Source: Pelagophyceae sp. CCMP2097
Taxonomy: Eukaryota > Sar > Pelagophyceae
DNA length: 64,000 nt
Direction: 5' to 3'
Assembly (NCBI GenBank): GCA_026770575.1
Contig: MU657234.1
Location: 37,844 to 101,843, forward strand
Shown here: piece after piece, positions 39,448 to 48,769 of the stretch
Numbering within the stretch: position 1 is the first letter of the stretch
How the letters are laid out: every line of letters begins with the position of its first letter
Notes under the pieces: model-generated
Told to the model about the DNA's origin: nothing
Database searches by the model: none
Seen by the model: only the letters and a program-made list of their open reading frames with translations
Program-made: the position numbers and the translations under genes

Positions 39448-39878
39448 GCCGGCCATCGTCGACATCGCGCCGGCCCCTCTGAGGCTGAAGGCGCTCTCGT
39501 GGGGTACGAGGGCTCTGGCTTTCTCGAACTCGCCGTCGTGATGCCCAAACCACAGGGGGGTTCTTGGCATTCTTGTCGGCATCACGGTCGGTCCGCGGTG
39601 GTCCTGGGCCCTCCGAGGCGGAGGTTCCGCGCCCGACGCTCCCGGCCCTGCCAGACGGCCCTCCCAGATGGCCTGCCAGATGGCTCTTGCGAAAGTCCAA
39701 CATAAGCTTACGAGACGCGGTCCGAGGCTCGACCGTCAGCCCCGGAGGAACAGCGTGCGCCGTGCGCCGGTGCGCCCGGTGGCCCGGGTACGGCTGCATA
39801 CAGCTGGACGCGGGCTGCGTAGGGCCGGACGCGGGCGGCGCGTCTGCAGCGTGCCGTATGGCACGGCGCTATTGCACG

Positions 39879-42800
39879 TCAGCCCCTCCTTTCTCGCCTA
39901 AAATCCACCCTGAGCTTCGGCTTCGGCTTCTTTGGGGCGTCGCGGGCCGTCCTCGCTGCCTTTGGGACGTAGTTGAGCGGCTTGCGGAGGCCGTTTTGCT
40001 TCTTTCGGGGTTTGGGCTTCCATCTGCCCAGATGGCGCGCCCGTTGAAAGTCGCAGAGCTCGATGTACCTCCGCTTCGCCTCTGCCATGCGCGCGCCGTC
40101 GTCGTCCGCGAGGCGTATGATGAGGTCCGTGCGGTCGCCGTCGAGAGGGAGCTGGCGCTCGGCCACGAGCGCGGCGAGGCTCGACAAAGGCATGTTCTGC
40201 TGCAGACTGCGCGGCCGCAGCGCAATCTTCTCGCGGAGGAAGGCCTCGCGGTCCGCCCGCTGCCGCAGCGCGGCCCAGTCGCCGTGGGAGACGCGGACGA
40301 CGTCCCAGCCGGCGGCGTCGAGGAGCCGCGTTCGGAACTCTGAAGGGCCGTCGAGCCGGAGGCTGGCCACGCCCGCGACGGCGGCGACGCCGACGGCCGC
40401 GGCGGTGCCCCCGCCGGCGAAGCCGCGGACGTGCGCCCCGGCGCCGTCGTACTCGACTGCGATCATTTCAGACGGTAGAGCGTTGATCCGCAAACCCTCA
40501 GGGGTGACGAAGTCGGCCTCGTACGAGCCGAGCTTCGCCAACGAGGCCGCCAGATCGATCCGCGCCTGCGCGTCCTCTGGCGAGGGAGCCAGGTACGCTT
40601 CTCGAAGCTCTGCGGAGTGCGTTTTGAGGAGTCGAGCCAGGGCGTGGTCCGGCGAAGTGAGATGGAGGTGCATCGACACCTCGTGCAATTTCGCCATGCC
40701 CGCGGGCCCGCAGTCGAGAAAAGAGGCGGCCTCCGCGTCCCGTGAAACGGTGTCGAGGCGCCGAGCGGCGTCGTCGAAGAGCTCTTGAGCTTCAAAGCCC
40801 GAGACCGCGAAAGCCCAGAGCATCGTCGCGAGTTCGAGAGGCGTAAACGTCGCCATCTTCTTCGCCGCCTCGGCAGACACGGCTTCGAAGAGCGCCGGGG
40901 CCTCGTGACCCCCCTTTGCATACGCCCAAATCGTCTCGGTAAGCGCCCGCGTCGAAAACGTCGCCAAGCGCTCCGCGTCGGAAATTTCGTGGGCGGCCGC
41001 CTCGAACAGCGACGGCGCGTCGAAGCCCGCCGTGGCGTACGCCCAGAGGACGTCTGCCAACTGCTGCGGTTTATATGACGTGATGTCGTCGGCCACCAAG
41101 TTGGCCGCCCTCTGGAACAGTAGAGTCGCCGGGACCGCCCCGAAGAGCGCGCGCCCGGTGTACCGCTCGGCGTCGACCTCGGCTGCGGCGGCGTAGGCGC
41201 GCAGGGTCTTCGCAAGGTCGGGTGGGTCGAACAAGTCTCCCTGTAGGATCCTCTTCGACGCTTCAGAGGCGACGTTTTTGTACAGCCGCGGCGCGGAGAA
41301 GCCAGCCTCGGCAAAGGCCCAGATCGTATTCCCGAGGTCGGTCGGGGTGAAATTCGTCTTCTTCTTTGCCATCTCGAGCGCGATTGCTTCGTAAAGTGCG
41401 AACGCGGATACGCCAGCCTTTGAGTACGCCCACGCTGTCCGCGCCAGCGCCTGGGCGTCGAGCGCCGGAACGGCGCCCACCGCCGCAAACGCGACGGCGT
41501 CGAAAAGCAGCCTGGCGTTGTCTGACAAAGCCTCTTCCGAAAAGGCCCCCGTGGAAGAATACGCCCAGATCGTGTCTGCGAGCGCCCGCGGCGGAAATTT
41601 CACAATCTTCTGCCGCGCCTCCTTCGCGACCGCTTCGAAGAGCTGCGGCGCCTCGAAGCCCGCTGTGGCGTAGGCCCAGACCACGTCTGCCAAAGCTTCT
41701 TCGTCGAACGTCTCAATCTTCTGCCGCGCCTCCAAGGAAACGGCCTCGAAGAGATACGGCGCCTCGACGCCCGCCGTAGCGTAGGCCCAGACGATCTTCG
41801 ACAGCGCCCTTGAGCCAAACGCTGCGATGTTGTTCAAAGCTTCTGCGGCGACGGCCTCGAACAGCGCCGGCGCATGGAAATCCATCTTGGCGTAGGCCCA
41901 AATCGTGTCCGCCAAGACCCGCGGTTCAAATTCGCCCAGCCGCCTCGACGCTTCGGCCAAAACGGCTTCGAACAGCACCGGCGCTTCGACGCCCGCCGAT
42001 GCAAAGGCCCAGACGGTGATTGCGAGGCTCTGCGTCGAAAACGTGGCAATCTTCTTCGACGAAGCGGTCGCCAAATCTTCAAAGAGCGCCCGGCTCTCGG
42101 GCGCTCCGATGTGCGCAAACGCCCACGCCGTGTCCGCCAGCGCCTGCGAGTCGAAGGTGGACATCCTTTCGGACGTCGCCTCTGCGACCTTTTCGAACAA
42201 CGGCCCCGATAAAACGCCCGCCGTCGCAAAGGCCCACGCCGTCTCCGCGAGCTCGTTGGAGGTGAACGACGCCATCTTCTTCACGGACTCGGCCGCAATC
42301 GCTTCAAATAGAGCCGGCGCGTCGACGCCCGCCGCCGCAAAGGCCCACGCCGTGCTGGAAAGGTCCTCCGCTTCAAACGCCGCCATCTTTCCCGTCGCGT
42401 CGACGGCGATGGCCTCGAACAGAGACGCGTCCGCGTCGAAGAGCGCCGCCGCCTCGCCGATCTTCGACACTCCCCAGCACGCGTTCGCCAGCGCCCTCGG
42501 CCGCCACAGATGCGAGTACCGCTCGATGCTCACCGCACACCGGCCCGCCAGTCTTCGCAGCAGCGCCCTCGACGCCTCGTCGAACGTGCCGCAGACGCCG
42601 AGGCGGTGCAGCGCCGTCGCGAGGTTGGCGTGGCTGAACGTCTTCCCGTCCTTCTCGAACAAGGCCAAGATGCTAGAGGCGTCGGGAAGCGCGCAGAGCT
42701 GCGTCTCCAGCGCCATCGCCGCGGCGACGGTCCCGGCGAGGTGCTCCAAAGGATCCGGAGGAGGCACAGCCGGCTTGCGCGGCCGCACTTTCCGAAGAAC

Positions 42801-45602
42801 CTTGCCCTCTTGCAGAGGCGGCGCCTTCCAGGGCGCGGCGGCCTCGACGTTTTCGGCTGGCTGTAGCGCGTGCACCGCGTCGTCTGCGGTGCGCGCGTAC
42901 TCTACGCCGATGGTTCGGCGGCCGACGAGCGTCCCGTGCATGACGTGCAGGACCCTCGCCGCGTCAAAGGCGTTTACTGTGACAAAGGCGTAGCCCTTTG
43001 AGAAGCCGGACTCTGCGTCGATGGGGAGGCGGACGTTTGTGACCGTGCCGACTGCAGAAAAGGACTTGAGGACGTCGTTTGCCTCCAAACGACGCGGCAA
43101 ATGGCTCACAAACAACTCCACGCCCTTCGACCCGCGCTTCGCCCGCGCCCGGTCCGCGTGAGACGCCGCGTCGAAGGCGTCGAAGAGCGTCGGGAACTTG
43201 TTCTTCATGCTCGAAAACGCCCATTCCGCGTTTGTGAGGCTCTTTTGAGAAAACGTCGACATCTGCTCGACGATTTCAAACGCGGCCGCCTCGAAGAGCC
43301 GCGGAAACGAGACCTTTGCCATGGAGAAGGCCCAGACAATGTTCGACAGCTCGAGCGAGTTGAACGTGGAAATCTTCCGGGACGCCTCCGCCCCGATGGC
43401 GTCGAACAGCTCCGGCGCCTCGACGCCTGCCGCCGCAAAGGCCCAGGCCGTGTTGGCGAGGTTTTGGGAGTTAAACTGCTGCATCTTCGCCGGCGCGTCT
43501 CGAGAGACGGCTCGGAAGAGGGCGCGGCACCGTATGCCTGCCCGGGAAAACGCCCAAACCGTGTTCGCCAGCGACTGCGCATCAAACCCGGCAATTCTCT
43601 TCTGCGCTTCCGTGGCCACGGCCTGGAACAGCGCCGGCTTGCGCAGGCCCGCCGTCGCAAAAGCCCAGACGAGGTTTGAGAGACACTGCGAATCGAAACT
43701 AGGGACCTTCTTTCGCGCCTCCAACGCCACCGCGCCGAACAAAGACGCCGCCTCCACTTTTAAAGTCGCAAAGGCCCACGCCGTGTTGGCGAGGTTCTGG
43801 GCGTTGAACGATGCGATGTTGTTCGCAGACTCGGCGGCGATTGCTTGGAACAGCTCCGGCGCCTCGAAACCCGCCTTGGCAAAGGCCCACGCCGTGTTCG
43901 CCAGCGCCTGCGCGTCAAACGTCTCCATCTTCCTCTCCGCTTCTAGACCGACGGCTTCGAAGAGCGCCGGTGCGGATATGCCCATTGTAGAGTAGGCCCA
44001 GGCCGTGATGGCGAGCTCTTGTGCGTCGAACGACGACATCTTCGCCACCGACTCCAGAGCCACCGCTTCAAATAGAGCCGGCGTCAGGACGCCCGCCTTT
44101 GCGAAAGCCCAGGCGGTGTTTGATAGAGACTGCGGGGTGAAAGATACAATCTTATTTTTCGATTCGACGGCGACGGCGTCGTACAGAGCCAGCGCTTGAC
44201 ACCCCGCCGTCGAAAACGCCCAAACCGTATTTGACAGGTTCTGCGGCGTAAACTTCCCCATCTTCCTGCGCGCCTCCAAAGCGACCGCCCGGAATAAGGC
44301 CTCGGATGAAACGGCCTCGTCTGCCGCCTTTGCGGACGCCCCCGCCTTTGCAAAGGCCCAAACCGTGTTCGAAAGCTCTTGCGCATTGAACCGAGCAATG
44401 TGCTTCGAGGCTTCCACTGAAATGGCCTCGAAGAGCAACGGGGCCTCGACTCCCATTCGAGAATAAGCCCACGCCGTGTTGGCCAGGTCCTGCGCATTGA
44501 ACGTCGCAATCTTCGTCGGCGCCGCCTCGGCGACCGCTTCGAAAAGAGCAGGCGCATGGCACCTCATCGTCGCGTACGCCCACACCGTGTTCGACATGGC
44601 CTGCGAGTTGAACAGATTGATCCGGAGCCGCGTTTCAGCAGCGACGGCCTCAAACAACAACGGCGCTTCAAAGCCCGCCGTCGCAAAGGCCCACGCCGTG
44701 TTCGCCAGAGCCTGCGGCGTAAATGTCTCAATCTTCTTCGGTGCCTCTAGAGCGATGGCCTTGAAGAGTGACGGCGCTTGGAAGTTCGCCGTCGCAAACG
44801 CCCACGCAGTGTTCGAAAGTTCCTGGGCTTTAAACGTCTCCATCTGGATCAAAGCCGCGGCCGAGACGGCCTCGAAGAGCACCGCCGCGTCGTCGGTGCG
44901 GCCCCCGAGCTTTGCGGCGCCCCAGACGACGTTGGCGAGCTCGCGCGGCAGCCAGCCGTCCGCCGTGGCGACGCTCGCCGCAGCCTGCCGGACCAGCTGC
45001 CCCAGGACCGGCTGCGGACCCGCGTCGAGAGTGTGGCAGAGGGCGCCGCAGCGGTGCAGCGCCGTCGCGACGTTGACGTTTGTAAAGCGCGAGCCCTCGG
45101 CCAGGAAGAACGCCAAGATGTCCGCCGCAGTCTCGCTTCTGGCGAGGCGGTCGTTGCGCGCCACAGCGGCAACGTCACAGAGGCGGCGCGGCAGCGTCGA
45201 CGGCGGCACGGGCCGCTGCGGCGCAGGGCGTGGCGTCTCGTCTAAAGGCGGCGCTTCGTCGCACGTTTCAGCCTCGCACGCTTTCGCGAGTCTTACAGAG
45301 ATGCGCCCGCCTCGCACTTCTGCGCCGTCGAGAGCGGCCCAGGCGTTTTCGGCGTCTTGGATCGGGACGGTGACGAGCGCAAAGCCTCGGGATTTGCCGG
45401 AAATGGCGTCGAGAGGGAGCGAGACTTGCGAGACTGTGCAGATTCGTTCAAACGCGCCGCACACATCGCCCAGTGTCGCCGCGCGCGGCAGGTCCAGCAC
45501 GACGAGCTGCGCCGTTTCCGCGCGCTTCGAAGCGGCGCGCGCGGCCGGCGAGGCGAGCGCCCTGCGCGGCCGCAGCGACTTTATCGGAATTAGCTGCTTC
45601 AT
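39879..45602 (-). CDS. Giant organellar-type RNA-binding protein: 2x[RRM + WAFA repeats] + RAP
   Basis: Single exon of 1907 residues from ATG 45602, the only ATG in the first 70 codons of the frame. RRM1 spans about residues 32-110 (LVVLDLPRAATLGD ... KSRGFALVTV). A linker with ATALHRCG leads to about 16 repeats of 36-40 residues with core LANTAWAFATAGFEAP (about 220-810). RRM2 lies at about 828-905 (ELFVSHLPRRLEAND ... FSKGYAFVTV). A second linker with ATALHRLG leads to about 15 repeats (about 1034-1615). A RAP domain follows (EMIAVEYDGAGAHVRGF, WDVVRVSHGDWAALR; about 1711-1785), then a SAP-like stretch and a basic tail. RAP and helical-repeat proteins act on organellar RNA. The N-terminus is Arg/Ala-rich, compatible with organelle import; function is inference. 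Confidence 0.82.
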   Translation of the reverse strand: MKQLIPIKSLRPRRALASPAARAASKRAETAQLVVLDLPRAATLGDVCGAFERICTVSQVSLPLDAISGKSRGFALVTVPIQDAENAWAALDGAEVRGGRISVRLAKACEAETCDEAPPLDETPRPAPQRPVPPSTLPRRLCDVAAVARNDRLARSETAADILAFFLAEGSRFTNVNVATALHRCGALCHTLDAGPQPVLGQLVRQAAASVATADGWLPRELANVVWGAAKLGGRTDDAAVLFEAVSAAALIQMETFKAQELSNTAWAFATANFQAPSLFKAIALEAPKKIETFTPQALANTAWAFATAGFEAPLLFEAVAAETRLRINLFNSQAMSNTVWAYATMRCHAPALFEAVAEAAPTKIATFNAQDLANTAWAYSRMGVEAPLLFEAISVEASKHIARFNAQELSNTVWAFAKAGASAKAADEAVSSEALFRAVALEARRKMGKFTPQNLSNTVWAFSTAGCQALALYDAVAVESKNKIVSFTPQSLSNTAWAFAKAGVLTPALFEAVALESVAKMSSFDAQELAITAWAYSTMGISAPALFEAVGLEAERKMETFDAQALANTAWAFAKAGFEAPELFQAIAAESANNIASFNAQNLANTAWAFATLKVEAASLFGAVALEARKKVPSFDSQCLSNLVWAFATAGLRKPALFQAVATEAQKRIAGFDAQSLANTVWAFSRAGIRCRALFRAVSRDAPAKMQQFNSQNLANTAWAFAAAGVEAPELFDAIGAEASRKISTFNSLELSNIVWAFSMAKVSFPRLFEAAAFEIVEQMSTFSQKSLTNAEWAFSSMKNKFPTLFDAFDAASHADRARAKRGSKGVELFVSHLPRRLEANDVLKSFSAVGTVTNVRLPIDAESGFSKGYAFVTVNAFDAARVLHVMHGTLVGRRTIGVEYARTADDAVHALQPAENVEAAAPWKAPPLQEGKVLRKVRPRKPAVPPPDPLEHLAGTVAAAMALETQLCALPDASSILALFEKDGKTFSHANLATALHRLGVCGTFDEASRALLRRLAGRCAVSIERYSHLWRPRALANACWGVSKIGEAAALFDADASLFEAIAVDATGKMAAFEAEDLSSTAWAFAAAGVDAPALFEAIAAESVKKMASFTSNELAETAWAFATAGVLSGPLFEKVAEATSERMSTFDSQALADTAWAFAHIGAPESRALFEDLATASSKKIATFSTQSLAITVWAFASAGVEAPVLFEAVLAEASRRLGEFEPRVLADTIWAYAKMDFHAPALFEAVAAEALNNIAAFGSRALSKIVWAYATAGVEAPYLFEAVSLEARQKIETFDEEALADVVWAYATAGFEAPQLFEAVAKEARQKIVKFPPRALADTIWAYSSTGAFSEEALSDNARLLFDAVAFAAVGAVPALDAQALARTAWAYSKAGVSAFALYEAIALEMAKKKTNFTPTDLGNTIWAFAEAGFSAPRLYKNVASEASKRILQGDLFDPPDLAKTLRAYAAAAEVDAERYTGRALFGAVPATLLFQRAANLVADDITSYKPQQLADVLWAYATAGFDAPSLFEAAAHEISDAERLATFSTRALTETIWAYAKGGHEAPALFEAVSAEAAKKMATFTPLELATMLWAFAVSGFEAQELFDDAARRLDTVSRDAEAASFLDCGPAGMAKLHEVSMHLHLTSPDHALARLLKTHSAELREAYLAPSPEDAQARIDLAASLAKLGSYEADFVTPEGLRINALPSEMIAVEYDGAGAHVRGFAGGGTAAAVGVAAVAGVASLRLDGPSEFRTRLLDAAGWDVVRVSHGDWAALRQRADREAFLREKIALRPRSLQQNMPLSSLAALVAERQLPLDGDRTDLIIRLADDDGARMAEAKRRYIELCDFQRARHLGRWKPKPRKKQNGLRKPLNYVPKAARTARDAPKKPKPKLRVDFRRERRG

Positions 45603-45655
45603 CGGCCGACCGACGCCCACCGTCCGGAGCGGCCGCCGGCGGCCCGGAGGCGGCT

Positions 45656-45735
45656 CGGCGACGCCGTGGTGCGGCAGAACGGCTCGCGGCGGCGGCTTGG
45701 CGACGCCGTGGTGCGGCAGAACGGCTCGCGGCGGC
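45656..45735. repeat. 42-bp tandem repeat, two copies
   Basis: GGCGACGCCGTGGTGCGGCA and the following bases to GGCTCGCGGCGG occur twice, 42 bp apart, just upstream of the RAP-protein ATG (45602). They lie in its promoter or 5' leader. Confidence 0.8.
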
Positions 45736-45918
45736 GCTCCGGCGAAGAACAAGGCGCCTTCCCCTTGGGTACTTCCCGAAACTTTTAAACAAATCTTGGC
45801 CCTACCCACGCTCGCGTCGAGCTGGGGCCCTTGTTAGATCTAAAGTCCCACGGGGCAGTTGAGATGTCTCCTCGTAGGAACGTCAACTCGGGCGTCACGC
45901 ACGACGGGAGAGTACTCC

Positions 45919-47115
45919 TCAATCAAACATCCTCTTAATGAACATGGTGGCGTCGTCGAAGGGCGTGCTTTGCCTGGCTCTTCTTCGCAAGAACCACGCG
46001 GCGAAGACGGCGCCGAAGGCGGCGCCGCCGAGGTGCGCGCAGGCATCGATGCCGTGCCTCCGCCTCAAGACTGCGTCGACGGCGAGCCTATGGTCGCGGG
46101 GCTCAGACGCGGCGCCTGCGAGTCTCTCGAAGGGGCGCAGGCGCGCAGCGCACGTCGCGAGGAGGGCCTGCGCGCGTCGCCGTCGATCGTCGTCGGACGA
46201 GGCAGGAGCGGCGGCCGGCCAGGGGTCTCACGTGCGCCGCAGCGAGCTCGAAGCCGCAGAGCAATACGCGCGACTCTGGGTGCACGGCAGCTTCGAACGC
46301 GAGCATCGCGCAAATGACGCCAGAGGCGCCGCACGTTTCGATCTGTGCCAGAGCCGCGTCACTCGAGCCGTCGGAGCAATCCGACGCGCGGGCCTCCGCG
46401 GCGGCGCGCGAATGTGAGGGGCGCCGGCTTTTGGGACAAAGTGGCGGGAGAAGAGCTTGTGGAGGAGGACGGATGCGGCCGACGAGGCGAGCGCGCCGCC
46501 GCAAACGAGCGCCCAGAAGAGTTGCCTGCCGAGCCTCACGCGCGCGGGCGGCCCGACGTTGGCGAGGGAGAGCATGTTTGTGGCCAGGTGCAGCGCGTCC
46601 TCGTGCGAAACGGCCGCGAGAAGCAGGCACCAGAGACGACCCGCGCGGACGTTGGCCTCGGACGCCAAAAAGTGGCAGCGTAGGCGGTGCGCCGAGACGA
46701 ATACGTGCAGCGCAAAAATGGCCACGCAGAGCACCGTCAGGCACGCCACGTCGTCGACCTCGCCGTCGAGCCAGCGCCTCACGGGGGCGGCGTCGACGCC
46801 GAGCAAGCGCCCGAAGGCGCCGACGCCGAACCAGCGCCCGAAGGCGCCGACATAGAGGCCGCCGCGTTGCGCGCCGAGGCCGGCGTCGACGTAGGCCACG
46901 GCCACGACGCCGAGCGAGACGTGCCACCGCACCGCCGGTCCGAGGAACCACGCGCCGGCCGAGAGCGCGGATTCCGGCGGCCGCGACGTCGCCGCAAACG
47001 CGAGCGCGGCCGCGCCGAGCGCCAGCGGCCACCGCCGCCCCGCAACGCCGCCCCGCGCCGCCACCGCGCCGCGACCATCCCGGTCAATCGTCCCGTCGCT
47101 CAGGATGCGAACCAT
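45919..47115 (-). CDS. Rhomboid family intramembrane serine protease
   Basis: ATG 47115 begins a large first exon with several membrane spans and the loop-helix AAVSHEDALHLATNMLSL. After a phase-0 intron, the next exon starts IETCGASGVICAMLAFEAAV, carrying the catalytic Ser in GASG. After another intron the last exon holds GIDACAHLGGAAFGAVFAAW with the catalytic His in a membrane helix, and ends RRRARQSTPFDDATMFIKRM plus two residues. The Ser-His dyad is complete, so an active protease is expected. Location (Golgi, mitochondrion or plastid) is not clear. It is head-to-head with SPO11, 166 bp apart. Confidence 0.82.
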
Positions 47116-47281
47116 ATGCCTTCTTCCTTCCCTCTCCCGGATGCCACTTTCTACCCGACTCCTCCGCCGACGCTCGTACCCTCGCCAAAAGTGGAAATCC
47201 CGCGCCGACGAAGGATCCCGGATCTTCGAAGAATCTTCGTGCGTGAGCGCCGCCGCTGCCGCGCGCCGCGCGTCGGCTTCC

Positions 47282-48479
47282 ATGTCGCATGAGTACGGCA
47301 TGATGAAGCCCGAGGTGCTCGAGGCGTGGCTGCTCGACCTGCTCGACTCGGTCGCCGAGGAGGGCCGCTTCCCGGCCATTTCGATTGCGGCGCGGGGTGA
47401 GGCCTGCGAGGACGCTTTGGACGGCGACGACGAGCCGGACGGGCCGGCGCGGCGCGCGCCCAAGAGGAAGCAGATGACGCCCGAGGGCGCGCGGTCCTAC
47501 GCCGGCCTCATCTGCGCCGCATCGTTCTGCCACCGCCTGCTCTCAGAGGGGAAGACGGCGACGCAGCGCGAGCTCTACTACATGCACAAAGGCGGCGCCT
47601 TCAGCCCGTGGTCGACGCAGGCCGAATGCAACGAGTCCATCAAAGACGTTTCGCAGTGGTGCGCCCCGACGGCGGCCGCGCGGGGACGAGGCCTCTTCAA
47701 CGACGCCTCGCCGCAGCTTCTCGACGGACCGCGCCGCGCTCGGCATCACCACGTCCGCGCGGGGATGTACTGTCCTCGTGCTGCCCTCTTGAGTGGGAGC
47801 GCTCAGCGACGCGACGCTGAACGTAGGCATCGCCGGGTGCGTGCGCCTCCGGCGGCCGGGCGGCGAGTGGCTGGACCTGCTGCGCGAGGGCGTGCAGGCT
47901 ATTGACCACGACTGGATCACGGTGCGGCGCGAGATCGAGTCGGACGCGCGGTGCGTCGTCGTCGTGGAGAAGGACGGCATCTTCCGGCGCCTCGTCGACG
48001 ACGGTTATTTTGCGCGGCGAAAGTGCATCCTCGTCACGGGCTGCGGCGTGCCCGACGTGGCGACGCGCGCCTGCGTCGCGCAACTGCGCGCGGCGCTGAG
48101 GGTGCCCGTCTACGGCCTCGTCGACTGGAACCCGTACGGCGCGGGCATCCTCGCCGTCTTCAAACGCGGGTCGCGCTTCGGCGTCACCGCGGAGCAGCAG
48201 TACGCCGTCGACGTGCGCTGGCTCGGCCTGCGCTCCTCGCAGGTCGAGGCCGCCCAACTCCCCGACTCGTGCATGCAGCCGCTCAACGTCCACGACGAGC
48301 GCCGCGCGCGGGGCCTCCTCGCCGACACCGACATCCCCGAAACCTGGCGCGGCGAGGTCGAGCGCCAGCTCGAGGTCGGCGCCAAGTGCGAGCTCGAGGC
48401 GCTCTGCACGACGGGCGGCGGCTTCTCCAACGTCGCCGACTTTGTCGAGAGCGCCATCTCGCGCGGCGACTACCTATGA
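47282..48479 (+). CDS. SPO11: Meiotic recombination protein SPO11 (Topo VIA-like)
   Basis: Exons 47282-47658, 47717-47766 and 47827-48479 join in phase to about 359 residues. The catalytic tyrosine is in ATQRELYYMHKGGAF. The spliced middle gives SIKDVSQCFSTDRAALG and ITTSARG/CIAGCVRL. The Toprim part follows: CVVVVEKDGIFRRLVDDGYF (metal-binding Glu), ILVTGCGVPDVATRACV and VYGLVDWNPYGAGIL. SPO11 makes the double-strand breaks that start meiotic recombination, working with a TopoVIB-like partner not seen here. All key residues are intact. The start was set at the MSHEYG Met; an in-frame ATG at 47105 would overlap the rhomboid start and was rejected. Confidence 0.88.
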
Positions 48480-48769
48480 CCCCCGACTTTGTTCCTCCGC
48501 CGTGGAGACGAGCGGCCTCGACACAAAGCGCCTGACAGAGCCTGCCGAGTCTCGACGACGGAGCGGCCCGACGCACCCTTCCGCCGGCGCTCGCGCGCCA
48601 GAGCCTTTGAAGAACCCTCCTGACCACTGAATCTGGGATAGAGACAGCCCTCCCCGGACCCCGGCCCGGCCAAGTCGAGATTCTTAAGAAGTTGCGGGGC
48701 GGGTTCACGCGGTCGAGGCAGCTTCTCCTCGTGATCTCGAGGTTCGTCGGGTCCATAAGGCCGCCGTGA

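Noticed and set aside
44500..44760. WAFA repeats as pentatricopeptide (PPR) repeats
   Set aside because: The core LANTAWAFATAGFEAP and 36-40 residue period with a terminal RAP fit OPR/FASTK-like arrays; PPR consensus positions are not met.
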